From assembly GCF_049478495.1 (NCBI RefSeq), contig NZ_CP168083.1, positions 124,001 to 188,000 of the forward strand: a DNA stretch of 64,000 nucleotides. Reading direction: 5' to 3'. Both the position numbers and the translations under genes were made by a program. Every line of letters begins with the position of its first letter. Position 1 is the stretch's first letter. This document shows, piece by piece, positions 44,129-52,694 of the stretch. The notes beneath the pieces were generated by a model. The model saw only the letters and a list, made by a program, of their open reading frames with translations, was not told the DNA's origin and did no database searches. This stretch comes from P36-A1 sp049478495. Lineage in GTDB: Bacteria; Bacillota_I; Bacilli_A; JAJDGJ01.

Positions 44129-44901
44129 TAGATTGCACCTCCTAAAGAAACTTCAGGTGCTAGATTTTGATTAGTATCTTGTAGTAGTTTTGTATCATTT
44201 TCAAATACTTTCTTAGATATTAATGAAATAATTTTTGTAAGACTAAAAGTAATAATTAAATATATAATTGCTACTAAAATAAAAGCTTGTACTGTCATAT
44301 ATGTTTCAGAACTTGCGGCCTTTGCATTGTAAAACAAATCAGTAAAGCCTATTACTGACAATACAGAAGAGTCTTTTACATTTATTATTAATTCATTTAA
44401 CAATGCAGGTAAACTATTTTTAATTACCTGAGGATAGACAACATATCTTAAAGTTTGAAATTTGCTCATACCAAGTGTATATGCAGCTTCAAAACTTCCT
44501 TTACCCAATGCATTGACTCCTGATCTAATTACTTCTGCAATGTATGCAGCAGTATTAAAAGATACTATGAATATTGCTGCATAGAAGACAGGCATTTTTA
44601 TCCCAGAGGCAAAGCCATAAAAGAAAATCATTGCCTGAACCATCATAGGAGTACCACGCACTATATCAATATAAGCTGCGGATAGTTTTCTACCAAATGC
44701 TTTTAAAAAGATTATTATTTTAGAGTCGTAGTCGGTTGCTTCTAATGTTCTAAAAAATAGTAATATCATCCCTAGTACCATACCAATAATAGTACCGAAT
44801 AATGCTATAAGAAGTGTATTAATAATACCTTCTATAAAAAGTTCTTGGTAATTGCTTAGCAAATACCATAACTGTTGAATTAACGTATCCATGTTATTCA
44901 C
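44128..44901 (-). CDS. Polar amino acid ABC transporter permease
   Basis: A 257-residue HisM/GlnP-type permease. The EAA loop is EAAYTLGMSKFQTLRYVVYPQVIK, and VDIVRGTPMMVQAMIFFYG precedes it, both diagnostic. About five helices. It overlaps the substrate-binding protein gene by 8 nt. Confidence 0.94.
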   Translation of the reverse strand: MNNMDTLIQQLWYLLSNYQELFIEGIINTLLIALFGTIIGMVLGMILLFFRTLEATDYDSKIIIFLKAFGRKLSAAYIDIVRGTPMMVQAMIFFYGFASGIKMPVFYAAIFIVSFNTAAYIAEVIRSGVNALGKGSFEAAYTLGMSKFQTLRYVVYPQVIKNSLPALLNELIINVKDSSVLSVIGFTDLFYNAKAASSETYMTVQAFILVAIIYLIITFSLTKIISLISKKVFENDTKLLQDTNQNLAPEVSLGGAI

Positions 44902-45742
44902 CTATTTCTTGCTGTAGCTGCTCCATAACTGATATTCTTGTTTTTTCACTTATTGAGTCAAGTACACCATTTATTTTATTTTTTAAATCAGTATTATCTT
45001 TAGATATACCAATTGCTACTGTAGATTCAGATGGATCTAAATTAATTTCTTTACTTACATCTATTGCCATAAGTTGTGGATTAGCTGCAACTTGTTCTTG
45101 AGCAACTTTAGAATCAGCCAAATATCCATCTACAGTTTTAGCTTTTACAGCTTCTACTAATGATGAAACATCTGGTAGTAGTGCTGTTGATTTATTATCT
45201 TTTATATCACTTATGTGATTTGCTTGTGTTGTACCTTGTTGAGCAGTAATGTTTTTACCAGCAAAATCAGCTAGTGTCTTAGCTTTAGCTAAACTACTAT
45301 CTTTAGGTATTATAATTGCCATTGCTGCTTTATCTGTAAAGTATGGTTTTGAAAAGGCAATTTCTTTTTGTCTTTCAGTAGTTGGTGCCATACCACCAAT
45401 AATAGCATCAATTTGTCCACTTTTTAAAGCTGGGATGACACCATCCCAAGACATCTTTTTAACTACTATATCTAAATTAAGTTGTTTACTTATTTGTTGA
45501 GCTATATATATATCATAACCTTCGCAATAACCCTTAGAGCCATCAATTGGAAGACTATATTCACCTTTTTTTGCACTTGTTGTAGTCCAGTTATAAGGAG
45601 TGAAGTCACATTCTAAACCGATTGTTAAAGTTTTCTTGTCTAGATGATTTTTATCACTCTCAGTAGTACGATGGTTGTTTGAACACCCCGCTAATATAAA
45701 ACAAATTACTAATGTCATGATAATAGAAATATTCTTTTTCAT
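44894..45742 (-). CDS. Amino acid ABC substrate-binding lipoprotein 1
   Basis: A 282-residue SBP_bac_3 lipoprotein with lipobox ILAGC. It has LTIGLECDFTPYNWT, GYDIYIAQQIS, DGVIPALKSGQIDAIIGGM and TAQQGTT. It is a close paralogue of the protein at 46066. It precedes the permease by an overlap and has its own promoter candidate. Lysine or a related cationic amino acid is inferred from the upstream L-box of the neighbouring unit. Confidence 0.93.
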   Translation of the reverse strand: MKKNISIIMTLVICFILAGCSNNHRTTESDKNHLDKKTLTIGLECDFTPYNWTTTSAKKGEYSLPIDGSKGYCEGYDIYIAQQISKQLNLDIVVKKMSWDGVIPALKSGQIDAIIGGMAPTTERQKEIAFSKPYFTDKAAMAIIIPKDSSLAKAKTLADFAGKNITAQQGTTQANHISDIKDNKSTALLPDVSSLVEAVKAKTVDGYLADSKVAQEQVAANPQLMAIDVSKEINLDPSESTVAIGISKDNTDLKNKINGVLDSISEKTRISVMEQLQQEIGE

Positions 45743-46065
45743 TTCTCTTCACTCCTTACATATTATATTTAAGCGTTAATAATACAATTATAATTAATAA
45801 TAAAATATTACCAGCATAAGCTGTTTCAAAAGTTAAAATAGACCTCAATTTTTAGAGGATTTACAATTGTGAGCTTTTGCACTTGAGTGACATGATACAC
45901 TCGCGTGTAATTTAAGTCAATAATGTAAGAGTCTATTTAACTATTATTTATCAATTAAAATACAATTACAATATATAAATAACTCAATATTTTTACATAG
46001 ATAATATAATAGTACTACTATAATTATTAATAATATTAATATAAATAAGTAGGATGTAATTGTTT
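45743..46065. other. Intergenic region between the two binding proteins
   Basis: 323 bp. It contains a promoter with a small dyad (separate entry) and an imperfect inverted repeat (about 45835-45850 with 45928-45941) flanking that promoter. No ORF or riboswitch recognised. Confidence 0.55.
45898..45926 (-). promoter_or_regulatory. Internal promoter of the ABC operon with dyad in the spacer
   Basis: On the reverse strand TTGACT is followed after 17 bp by TATCAT. TACAC-GCGA-GTGTA forms a dyad that fills the spacer and touches the -10, a good operator position. Coordinates are approximate to a few bases. Confidence 0.6.
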
Positions 46066-46908
46066 TTAGTTATCAATATTAGCTTGGATTTTTTCCATTT
46101 CAGCTATTCTTTGATCATCTGGAATTTGAGCTAAAGCATTATTAATAGTATCTAAAAGTTTTGTATCATCTTTTCTCAAACCAATAGCAACAGTGCTTTC
46201 AGCTTCTGTAAGTTTAAATTTATTTGTTAGATCTACTAAAGTTAAATCACTGTTTGCAGCAACATGTTGCTGTGCAACTTGTAATTCACCTAAATAACCA
46301 TCAATGCTACCAGATTTAGTAGCTTGAACTAAGGCATTATAATCTGGTAGTGCAACTGCTTTAGAATCAGGATTAATTTGACTTAGTAAGTTTACTTGAG
46401 TAGTACCTTGTTGAGCAGATAGATTAGCGCCTTTAAAGTCTGAAAGTTCACTTCCTTTAGCATATTTACTATCTTTTTTAACTACAAGTCCCATAGTAAT
46501 ATTTTCTCTAAAATAAACTTTACTAAAAGCAATAGTATTTTTTCTTTCATCAGTAGGTGACATTCCAGCAATTATCGCATCAATATCATGGCTTTGTAAT
46601 GCTGGAATTAAACCATCAAAACTCATTTTTTTAACTTTTATTTCATAACCTGTAATTTTAGAAATTTGTCTAGCCATCCACATATCATAGCCTTCACAAT
46701 ATCCTTTTGAACCTTCAATTGCGATAGCATTATCAGTTTTTTTAGCTTTGGTAGTAGTCCAATTGTATGGTGCATAATCACATTCTAATCCAACTGTTAA
46801 TACTTTTGTTGTGGTGTTACTGTTATTATCGTCCTTTTTGCTAGAGCACCCAACCAATACGAAAGTAATAATTAATGCAAAGATAATACTAAGATGTTGT
46901 TTTTTCAT
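46066..46908 (-). CDS. Amino acid ABC substrate-binding lipoprotein 2 (L-box controlled)
   Basis: A 280-residue SBP_bac_3 lipoprotein with lipobox VLVGC. LTVGLECDYAPYNWT, GYDMWMARQIS, DGLIPALQSHDIDAIIAGMSP and SAQQGTT are shared with the paralogue at 44894. It is first in the gene series behind a lysine riboswitch, so lysine is the likely ligand. Two different binding proteins may feed one permease. Confidence 0.94.
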   Translation of the reverse strand: MKKQHLSIIFALIITFVLVGCSSKKDDNNSNTTTKVLTVGLECDYAPYNWTTTKAKKTDNAIAIEGSKGYCEGYDMWMARQISKITGYEIKVKKMSFDGLIPALQSHDIDAIIAGMSPTDERKNTIAFSKVYFRENITMGLVVKKDSKYAKGSELSDFKGANLSAQQGTTQVNLLSQINPDSKAVALPDYNALVQATKSGSIDGYLGELQVAQQHVAANSDLTLVDLTNKFKLTEAESTVAIGLRKDDTKLLDTINNALAQIPDDQRIAEMEKIQANIDN

Positions 46909-46954
46909 TTTCTTTCTCTCCTTTGAGTTATTAGTTTAAGTGCAAATGACATAA

Positions 46955-46987
46955 ATAAAAAGCGCCTACTATGATTAGTAAGGCGCA
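46955..46987 (-). terminator. Expression-platform terminator of the lysine riboswitch
   Basis: GCGCCTTACTA/TAGTAGGCGC stem with one bulge, followed on the reverse strand by five T, 47 nt before the binding protein gene. Confidence 0.85.
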
Positions 46988-47225
46988 ATTGATTTCTTAA
47001 TACAAAGAAATAGCGCCTCCACCTTTGAGTGAAGACGCCTTAAAATATTGTAAAATATTTAGAATAGCGCCTCCACCATTGTGGGAGTGAATAATATATT
47101 ATTACTATTCACCAGAAAGAAACTTGCCATGTTTCAAACTTCGGCTAATAATCCCTTTTTCTAAACATCAAAGTAATTGGCTTACTAAATTTAGATACTA
47201 TTGATTAAAAGCAACCTCTATTTAC
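46955..47225 (-). ncRNA. Lysine riboswitch (L-box) with expression platform
   Basis: On the reverse strand the aptamer shows AGAGGTTGC (5' strand of P1), an AGTA-containing P2 region, AGGG...TTAGCCGAAG, CTGG, and GGTGGAGGCGC (3' strand of P1, 47063-47077), all L-box consensus elements. The terminator at 46955-46987 is the off state. A second copy of the GGTGGAGGCGCTATT element lies between aptamer and terminator. High lysine should shut off the transporter genes. Confidence 0.92.
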
Positions 47226-47235
47226 ACTTGCCCAT

Positions 47236-47264
47236 ATCATACACTACAAAACCTATGTTGTCTA
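47236..47264 (-). promoter_or_regulatory. Promoter of the L-box transcript
   Basis: Reverse strand TAGACA (47259-47264), 17 bp, TATGAT (47236-47241), about 10 nt before the aptamer. Confidence 0.65.
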
Positions 47265-47484
47265 CAAAGATATAAGAATTATTTATTAATAATTGCACTA
47301 ATTAATGGTTCTTAACTATATATATGTTCAGTTGTGATGCTTCTAACCTTATAATAATATACCAACAATAAGTGTACATATAGTGTATTAAGTTATGTGA
47401 AAAATATAACATGTACATAACATTGTAACTATAAATTAAAGGTATATAATGTATCTATAAAAAATATTGAGAGGAATAGATAAA

Positions 47485-48537
47485 ATGAATTTTTTAGAAA
47501 TCATAAAAACAACATTAACTGACATGGATATACTTAGTGCAATAACATCAACAGTATTTATTATACTGCTAGGTTTTCTATGTAGGAAAAAAGGTATATT
47601 TACTGATACCTTCGCGAAAACGCTTACAAAGGTAGTACTATCAGTTGCATTACCATGTTTAGCTTTTACTGCATTTATGCAAGATATAGATGGGGAAAAA
47701 CTAACAAAAGGAATGAACTTATTGATTTGGGGATTAGTAGTCTATGTATTACTTATATTTATCTCTAAGTTTTTCTTTCTTAAATACAAGGGAGATAAAC
47801 AAGATACTTTAAGAGTCTTAACTATCTTTGGATCAACAACATTTTTTGGAACTCCAATTGTTTCAGCAATTTATGGACCACTAGGAGTAATGTACAGTTC
47901 AATTTTTAATATAGGTTATAGAATATTTTTATATTCATATGGATACATAAAAATGAGCGGTTTAAAAATGGAAGCTAAAAACATTAAAACAATGTTCTTA
48001 AATCCAATAGTAATTGCGACATTTGCAGGATTAATTATTTGGCTTATTCAAGGTTCATTACCTCAAGTAGCAATCACAGGTGAAGATGGTGTCGTTTCAA
48101 ATGTTGCCTTTTTAAGAATTGATCAAACAGCAGTTTGGTTATTTCAGCCAATGAAATATCTTTCAAGTTTAGCATCACCATTAGCTTGGTTATCAATAGG
48201 AGCAACTCTTGGAGCAATTAAATTTAGCGATGCAGCAAAAGATAAAACATCTTGGTATTACAGTGTAATTAAAGTAATAGTAGTCCCAGCAATAAATATC
48301 ATTTGTCTTGCAGTACTTAATGCAACAGGAATCTTAAAAATAGATGCAACAGCATTAGGTACAGTAGTTATCATGATGGCAGCTCCAACAGCAACAGTTG
48401 CTGCAGCATATGCAATTAGTTTTGATAAAGAAGCATTGCTTGCTTCAAATGCATCGTTAATCTCTACTATATTAGCAGTTATTATGACACCAGTATGGAT
48501 TGTTATTCTTGAAGTAGTAGGTAAAAGTTTATTCTAA
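47485..48537 (+). CDS. AEC family transporter 2
   Basis: A 350-residue paralogue of the transporter at 38971. It has LPCLAFTAF, GSTTFFGTPIVSAIYGPLGVMYSSIFN and SPLAWLSIGATLG, and about ten helices. A TTG at 47467 overlaps the GAGAGG site, so the ATG at 47485 is used. It is followed after 18 nt by a D-2-hydroxyacid dehydrogenase, suggesting transport of a 2-hydroxy or 2-oxo acid such as lactate. Confidence 0.9.
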   Translation: MNFLEIIKTTLTDMDILSAITSTVFIILLGFLCRKKGIFTDTFAKTLTKVVLSVALPCLAFTAFMQDIDGEKLTKGMNLLIWGLVVYVLLIFISKFFFLKYKGDKQDTLRVLTIFGSTTFFGTPIVSAIYGPLGVMYSSIFNIGYRIFLYSYGYIKMSGLKMEAKNIKTMFLNPIVIATFAGLIIWLIQGSLPQVAITGEDGVVSNVAFLRIDQTAVWLFQPMKYLSSLASPLAWLSIGATLGAIKFSDAAKDKTSWYYSVIKVIVVPAINIICLAVLNATGILKIDATALGTVVIMMAAPTATVAAAYAISFDKEALLASNASLISTILAVIMTPVWIVILEVVGKSLF

Positions 48538-48555
48538 AAATAGGAGGAAATACAA

Positions 48556-49560
48556 ATGTTTAAAATAGTATGTTATGGAGTAAGAAGTAATGAAGTAGAT
48601 ACATTTAAAAAATATAATAAATACAATTATGATTTAACATTATTAGAAGAGTTATTAACGCACGATAATATCAATACAGTTGAAAATCAAGATGCAGTAT
48701 TACTAAGAAGTAATTGTGTTGCAGATAGACAAAATTTAGAAATAATGAAAAATAATGGAATTAAATATGTATTTACAAGAACAGTTGGTTTTAATCATAT
48801 AGATTTAAATGCGGCAAAAGAATTAGGTATCAAAGTAGCAAGAGTACCAGCATACTCACCAAATTCAGTTGCGGAATTATCTGTAGGTTTAGCTATGATG
48901 CTAGTTAGAAACTTAGCTTATACAGTAGCAAGAACTTCAGAAAAAAACTTTATTGTAACACCTCAAATGTACAGCAAAGAAATTAGAAATTGTACTGTAG
49001 GTATTATAGGAATGGGTAAAATTGGAATTACAGAAGCTAAATTATTTAAAGGACTTGGAGCTAATGTATTAGCTTATGATCCATACATAAATGAAGAGGC
49101 AAAAGCTTTTGCAACATATGTAGAACATGATCAACTACTAAAACAAAGTGATATAGTATCAATACATATGCCATATTTCCCAGGAAAGAATGATGGTTAT
49201 ATAAACGAAGAATTTATAAATAAAATGAAAGATAATGCTATTTTAGTTAATACAGCTAGAGGTGAATTACAATCTAATATAGATATATTAAATGCCTTAA
49301 AATCTAATAAATTAAGTGGCTTTGGAACAGATGTTATGCCAAATGAAACAACATTATTCTTTAAAAAGTTTGATAAAGAAAACCCAATCAAAGATGCAGT
49401 TGTTAATGAATTAGTAGAGCTTTATCCTAGAGTTTTAATTACACCACATATTGGTTCTAATACTGATGAAGCATTAAAAAATATGGTAGAAGTTTCATAT
49501 GATAACTTCAATGAAATACTAACTACTGGAAAACTTACTAATGAAGTAACTGCAAAGTAA
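48556..49560 (+). CDS. D-2-hydroxyacid dehydrogenase (D-lactate dehydrogenase family)
   Basis: A 334-residue NAD-dependent D-LDH-family enzyme. The dinucleotide loop is GMGKIG, the catalytic Arg is in VNTARGE and the catalytic His in TPHIGSNT. The acidic partner would be in DVMPNE. It reduces a 2-oxo acid such as pyruvate to the D-2-hydroxy acid. AGGAGG site. Co-transcribed with the AEC transporter. Confidence 0.9.
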   Translation: MFKIVCYGVRSNEVDTFKKYNKYNYDLTLLEELLTHDNINTVENQDAVLLRSNCVADRQNLEIMKNNGIKYVFTRTVGFNHIDLNAAKELGIKVARVPAYSPNSVAELSVGLAMMLVRNLAYTVARTSEKNFIVTPQMYSKEIRNCTVGIIGMGKIGITEAKLFKGLGANVLAYDPYINEEAKAFATYVEHDQLLKQSDIVSIHMPYFPGKNDGYINEEFINKMKDNAILVNTARGELQSNIDILNALKSNKLSGFGTDVMPNETTLFFKKFDKENPIKDAVVNELVELYPRVLITPHIGSNTDEALKNMVEVSYDNFNEILTTGKLTNEVTAK

Positions 49561-49605
49561 AAGCATTCATAATTAAAACAAAATATCTAGAGTATATTTA
49601 AAGGG

Positions 49606-49781
49606 ATAGCAAATATTATTTGCTATAATATAGGTATTAGAAGTACAGTAATGTACTCTAATTTGAGGAATGTATTTATGCCTAGCATATTAAACATTAC
49701 TTAATTTTAATTCAATGTAATTAAAATCGACGAAAAGAGCCATAGTATCTTAATTTAAATTAAGGTGCTAGGCTCTTTTCG
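49606..49781 (+). ncRNA. Candidate orphan structured RNA with terminator
   Basis: A TATAAT at 49624-49629 overlaps the dyad ATAGCAAAT-ATT-ATTTGCTAT (49606-49626). Downstream lie a hairpin with TTAG/CTAA and AGTACA/TGTACT arms, a perfect 9-bp hairpin ATTTTAATT/AATTAAAAT, and the terminator CGAAAAGAGCC/GGCTCTTTTCG (49731-49781). GCCTAGCA (49680-49687) can pair with TGCTAGGC (49766-49773) in the 3' arm of the terminator, an alternative fold. No + strand gene follows, so it would be a stand-alone RNA. No named family matched. Confidence 0.4.
49731..49781. terminator. Bidirectional terminator
   Basis: Perfect 11-bp outer stem CGAAAAGAGCC/GGCTCTTTTCG with inner CTTAATTTAAATTAAG palindrome. It also serves ssb on the reverse strand. 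Confidence 0.88.
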
Positions 49782-49793
49782 TTATTCTATAAA

Positions 49794-50138
49794 TTATTCA
49801 GTAGTAGAAACATCCTTGTTAGAGTTTCCAATAAAACTTACCTTTTCAGCAACGACCTCGACACTTTTTCTCGATAAACCTTCATTATTCTTAAAAACAC
49901 TAGTAACTAAACGTCCTTTAATACCTAGGACACTTCCTTTTGAACAATAATTACTAGTTGACTCTGCAATACCTTTCCATAAAACACAGTCAATAAAATC
50001 AGTTTCGTAATTACCCTCAGAATTCTTAAAATTTCTTTGGACAGCTAATGTAATATTTGCTAATTTTTTTCCATCATTAGTTTCAATAGTAACAGGATCC
50101 TTAACTAACCTTCCAACTATAACTATTTGATTTAACAT
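49794..50138 (-). CDS. ssb: Single-stranded DNA-binding protein (short, tail-less)
   Basis: A 114-residue OB-fold SSB. LNQIVIVGRLVKDP, NITLAVQRNFKN and DFIDCVLWKGIAE are the family core. It ends soon after the OB fold and lacks the acidic DDDIPF-like tip that recruits partner proteins in main replicative SSBs. It is therefore probably an accessory SSB. A GTG at 50144 lies next to the AGGAGG site; the ATG at 50138 has the right spacing. Confidence 0.92.
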   Translation of the reverse strand: MLNQIVIVGRLVKDPVTIETNDGKKLANITLAVQRNFKNSEGNYETDFIDCVLWKGIAESTSNYCSKGSVLGIKGRLVTSVFKNNEGLSRKSVEVVAEKVSFIGNSNKDVSTTE

Positions 50139-50304
50139 TTGCACTTCCTCCTATGTTTATATTTAATTCTTGTCTATTATTAGCTTTAAAAATTAATGTT
50201 CCTAAAAATATCTATAGTTAAATCTTACGAATTTATGATATTTACTAATAGTTCATGAGATAAATGTTATAATATATATAAAATGTTATACAAGGAGAGT
50301 TTAT

Positions 50305-51000
50305 ATGGAAAGGATAATATATGTAGTAGATGATGAACAAGAAATTGCTAATTTATTAAAGTCTATTTTAGAAAAAAATGGATTTAAAGTAAAAGTTTTT
50401 TATGATGGAACATCTTTTTTAGATGAAGTAAAAAGAACTGAACCAGATATAGTATTATTAGATGTAATGTTAGGGGATATTAATGGTTTTAATATAGTAA
50501 GTAGATTAAGAATTAAATATTTCTTCCCTATAATAATGTTAACAGCATTAGATGCAGATAATGATAAGATTACAGGTTTAACATTTGGAGCAGATGATTA
50601 CATAACCAAGCCATTTAATATAGAAGAAGTATTAGCCAGAATAAATAGCCACTTAAGAAGAAATCAAAATTATAATTCATTTGGTTTAGAAGCTAGTTCA
50701 AATAGTGTAATTGAAATTAGAGAATTAATAATTAATAATGAATCAAGAAAAGTTAAATTAAATGGTGAAATTATACCACTTACGCCAATAGAGTATAAAA
50801 TACTTTATTATCTAGCTAGAAATAAAGGAATAGTAGTATCTTCAGAAGATCTCTTTAAAGTAGTTTGGGAAGAAAAGTTTTTTAATTCAAATAATACAAT
50901 AATGGCACATATCGCAAGAATAAGAGAAAAAATAGATAATAATAAAAATCATGCAAAATATATAAAAACTGTATGGGGAGTAGGCTATTTAATTGAATAA
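50305..51000 (+). CDS. OmpR/PhoB family response regulator
   Basis: A 231-residue protein. The receiver domain has the acidic pair VDDE, the phosphoacceptor Asp in IVLLDVMLG, the Thr of MLTAL and the Lys of DDYITKPF. The C-terminal winged helix has LTPIEYKILYYLARNKGIVVS and a TVWGVGYLIE ending. It resembles VanR. It overlaps the histidine kinase gene by 8 nt. Confidence 0.95.
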   Translation: MERIIYVVDDEQEIANLLKSILEKNGFKVKVFYDGTSFLDEVKRTEPDIVLLDVMLGDINGFNIVSRLRIKYFFPIIMLTALDADNDKITGLTFGADDYITKPFNIEEVLARINSHLRRNQNYNSFGLEASSNSVIEIRELIINNESRKVKLNGEIIPLTPIEYKILYYLARNKGIVVSSEDLFKVVWEEKFFNSNNTIMAHIARIREKIDNNKNHAKYIKTVWGVGYLIE

Positions 51001-52105
51001 TACCAAACAGGATCAAGAAAATATCAAAAAAATGCTGCTTAGAAAAACTATCGTAAGATTAATAAGAGCATATATAATTTTAGGTCTATTTTTGTTATTC
51101 ATTTATTATATAACTCCAGTAATACAGCAATATGCAGCCAATAAAAGTATTTTGACATACACTATCTTAAAAAATATATATTATAAAATATTTTATGTAG
51201 CGGGCCCACTTTCACTTTTTATAATAACTTCTTATATTCTTGTAACTAGTTTATACAAATGTATTTCTTATATAGAAAACATAAAAAAAGTAACAAGTGA
51301 ACTATTAAGTGATAATACAATTAGACATAAATTGCCAGTAGAACTTAATGAACTACAATTAATAATTGATGATATTAATGAAAGTATTAATACTAATAAA
51401 GCTATTGCAGCAGAATCATTAGAAAGAAAAAATGAATTAATGGTATATTTAGCCCATGATCTTAAAACACCACTAACTTCTATAAAAGGATATTTACAAC
51501 TGCTTAAAGAAGAGGAACTAGAAATAGAAGTAAGAGATAAATATATTGATATAGTAAATGATAAAAGTGATAGATTAGAAACGCTAATAAATGAGTTCTT
51601 TGAATTATCTAGATTAAGTCTATCAATGGAAACATTAGTAAAAACAAATATTAATTTATCTTTACTTTTAGAACAATTATCATTTGAATATATACCAATT
51701 TTTGCAAGTAAGAATATAAAGTTGAGACAAACAATACAAGAAAACATTTATGTAGAAGTTGATAGTAATAAATTACAACGTGCTTTAGATAATATTCTTT
51801 CAAATGCTGTATCATATGCATTTCCTAACTCAACAGTAGATATTATACTGTCTACTGATTATTTAGACGATTCAATAATAAAAATATTATTGATAAATGA
51901 AGGGCAAACGATAGCTAAAGAAAAACTAAAAAAATTCTTTGATCCATTTTATAGAGGAGATCAATCAAGAACAACCTATACAGGTGGAGCTGGTTTAGGA
52001 TTAGCAATTTCAAAAGAGATAATTAATATTCATAAAGGTAGTATTGATGTTGAAAGTTATGATAATAAAATTGTATTCTCTATTACATTAAAAGCATTAA
52101 AATAA
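50993..52105 (+). CDS. Membrane sensor histidine kinase (VanS-like)
   Basis: 370 residues with two membrane helices (about 22-45 and 60-85), a short extracytoplasmic loop of about 20 residues, and a HAMP-like linker. The phosphoacceptor His is in YLAHDLKTPLTS, the N box in NILSNAVSYA and the G boxes in DPFYRGD...TGGAGLGLAIS. The small external loop suggests membrane or lipid-linked sensing as in VanS. Partner of the preceding response regulator. Targets unknown; the 52181 gene follows closely. Confidence 0.94.
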   Translation: MNNTKQDQENIKKMLLRKTIVRLIRAYIILGLFLLFIYYITPVIQQYAANKSILTYTILKNIYYKIFYVAGPLSLFIITSYILVTSLYKCISYIENIKKVTSELLSDNTIRHKLPVELNELQLIIDDINESINTNKAIAAESLERKNELMVYLAHDLKTPLTSIKGYLQLLKEEELEIEVRDKYIDIVNDKSDRLETLINEFFELSRLSLSMETLVKTNINLSLLLEQLSFEYIPIFASKNIKLRQTIQENIYVEVDSNKLQRALDNILSNAVSYAFPNSTVDIILSTDYLDDSIIKILLINEGQTIAKEKLKKFFDPFYRGDQSRTTYTGGAGLGLAISKEIINIHKGSIDVESYDNKIVFSITLKALK

Positions 52106-52180
52106 ATAAATCTAAGCTTAAGAAATACTTAGATTATATCATGTTAGATAATTTTATATAATAAAGAAAGGAATGCTATT

Positions 52181-52528
52181 ATGAAAGATATTAGTAAGCT
52201 TAATTTAAAAGGTAATAGTATTAATGATATCTTTGAAAAAAGCGTTAGTAAAATAAAATATAGTTTAAAAAGTAAAGAAAATAATTATAAACTAAAACAC
52301 AGCATAAATTATAATAATTGTTATAATTCAAACTATATAAAAGTAAGAAGTGAATTAGAATGGTTTAAAGCAAAACAGTTAAAATTCCCATTATATGTTT
52401 ATACATCAATAAATGGAAAGATAGTAAGTGTTATTAAAGCTAATTCAATTAGTCTTTTAAAAGAAGCAATTTCATTAGCATTAGTATTTGATAAAACTGT
52501 AATTATAGATGAAAAATATAATCATTAA
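52181..52528 (+). CDS. Hypothetical basic protein (115 aa)
   Basis: A soluble, Lys/Asn/Ser-rich protein without signal peptide or membrane segments. The C-terminal half reads as alternating strands and helices (LYVYTSINGKIVSVIKANSISLLKEAISLALVF). A clear AAAGAAAGGAATG site precedes it. It lies 75 nt after the histidine kinase and before a terminator, possibly in the same transcript. No family recognised. Confidence 0.65.
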   Translation: MKDISKLNLKGNSINDIFEKSVSKIKYSLKSKENNYKLKHSINYNNCYNSNYIKVRSELEWFKAKQLKFPLYVYTSINGKIVSVIKANSISLLKEAISLALVFDKTVIIDEKYNH

Positions 52529-52567
52529 ATAATTTTATTTTTAATAAAGATATTTGAACAAAGAAAA

Positions 52568-52597
52568 AGCAAGCAAAATTAATTGTTTGTTTTTTTA
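52568..52597 (+). terminator. Putative terminator
   Basis: AGCAAGCAAAATT/AATTGTTTGTTT imperfect stem with a T run. Confidence 0.6.
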
Positions 52598-52694
52598 GTT
52601 ATGGCTGATTTTAGTCTTAAAAAAGCAATAGTATTAATAGATAAATCATATTATAATAGAATAATGTAAATAAGGTAGATAATGGAGGTGTAAG

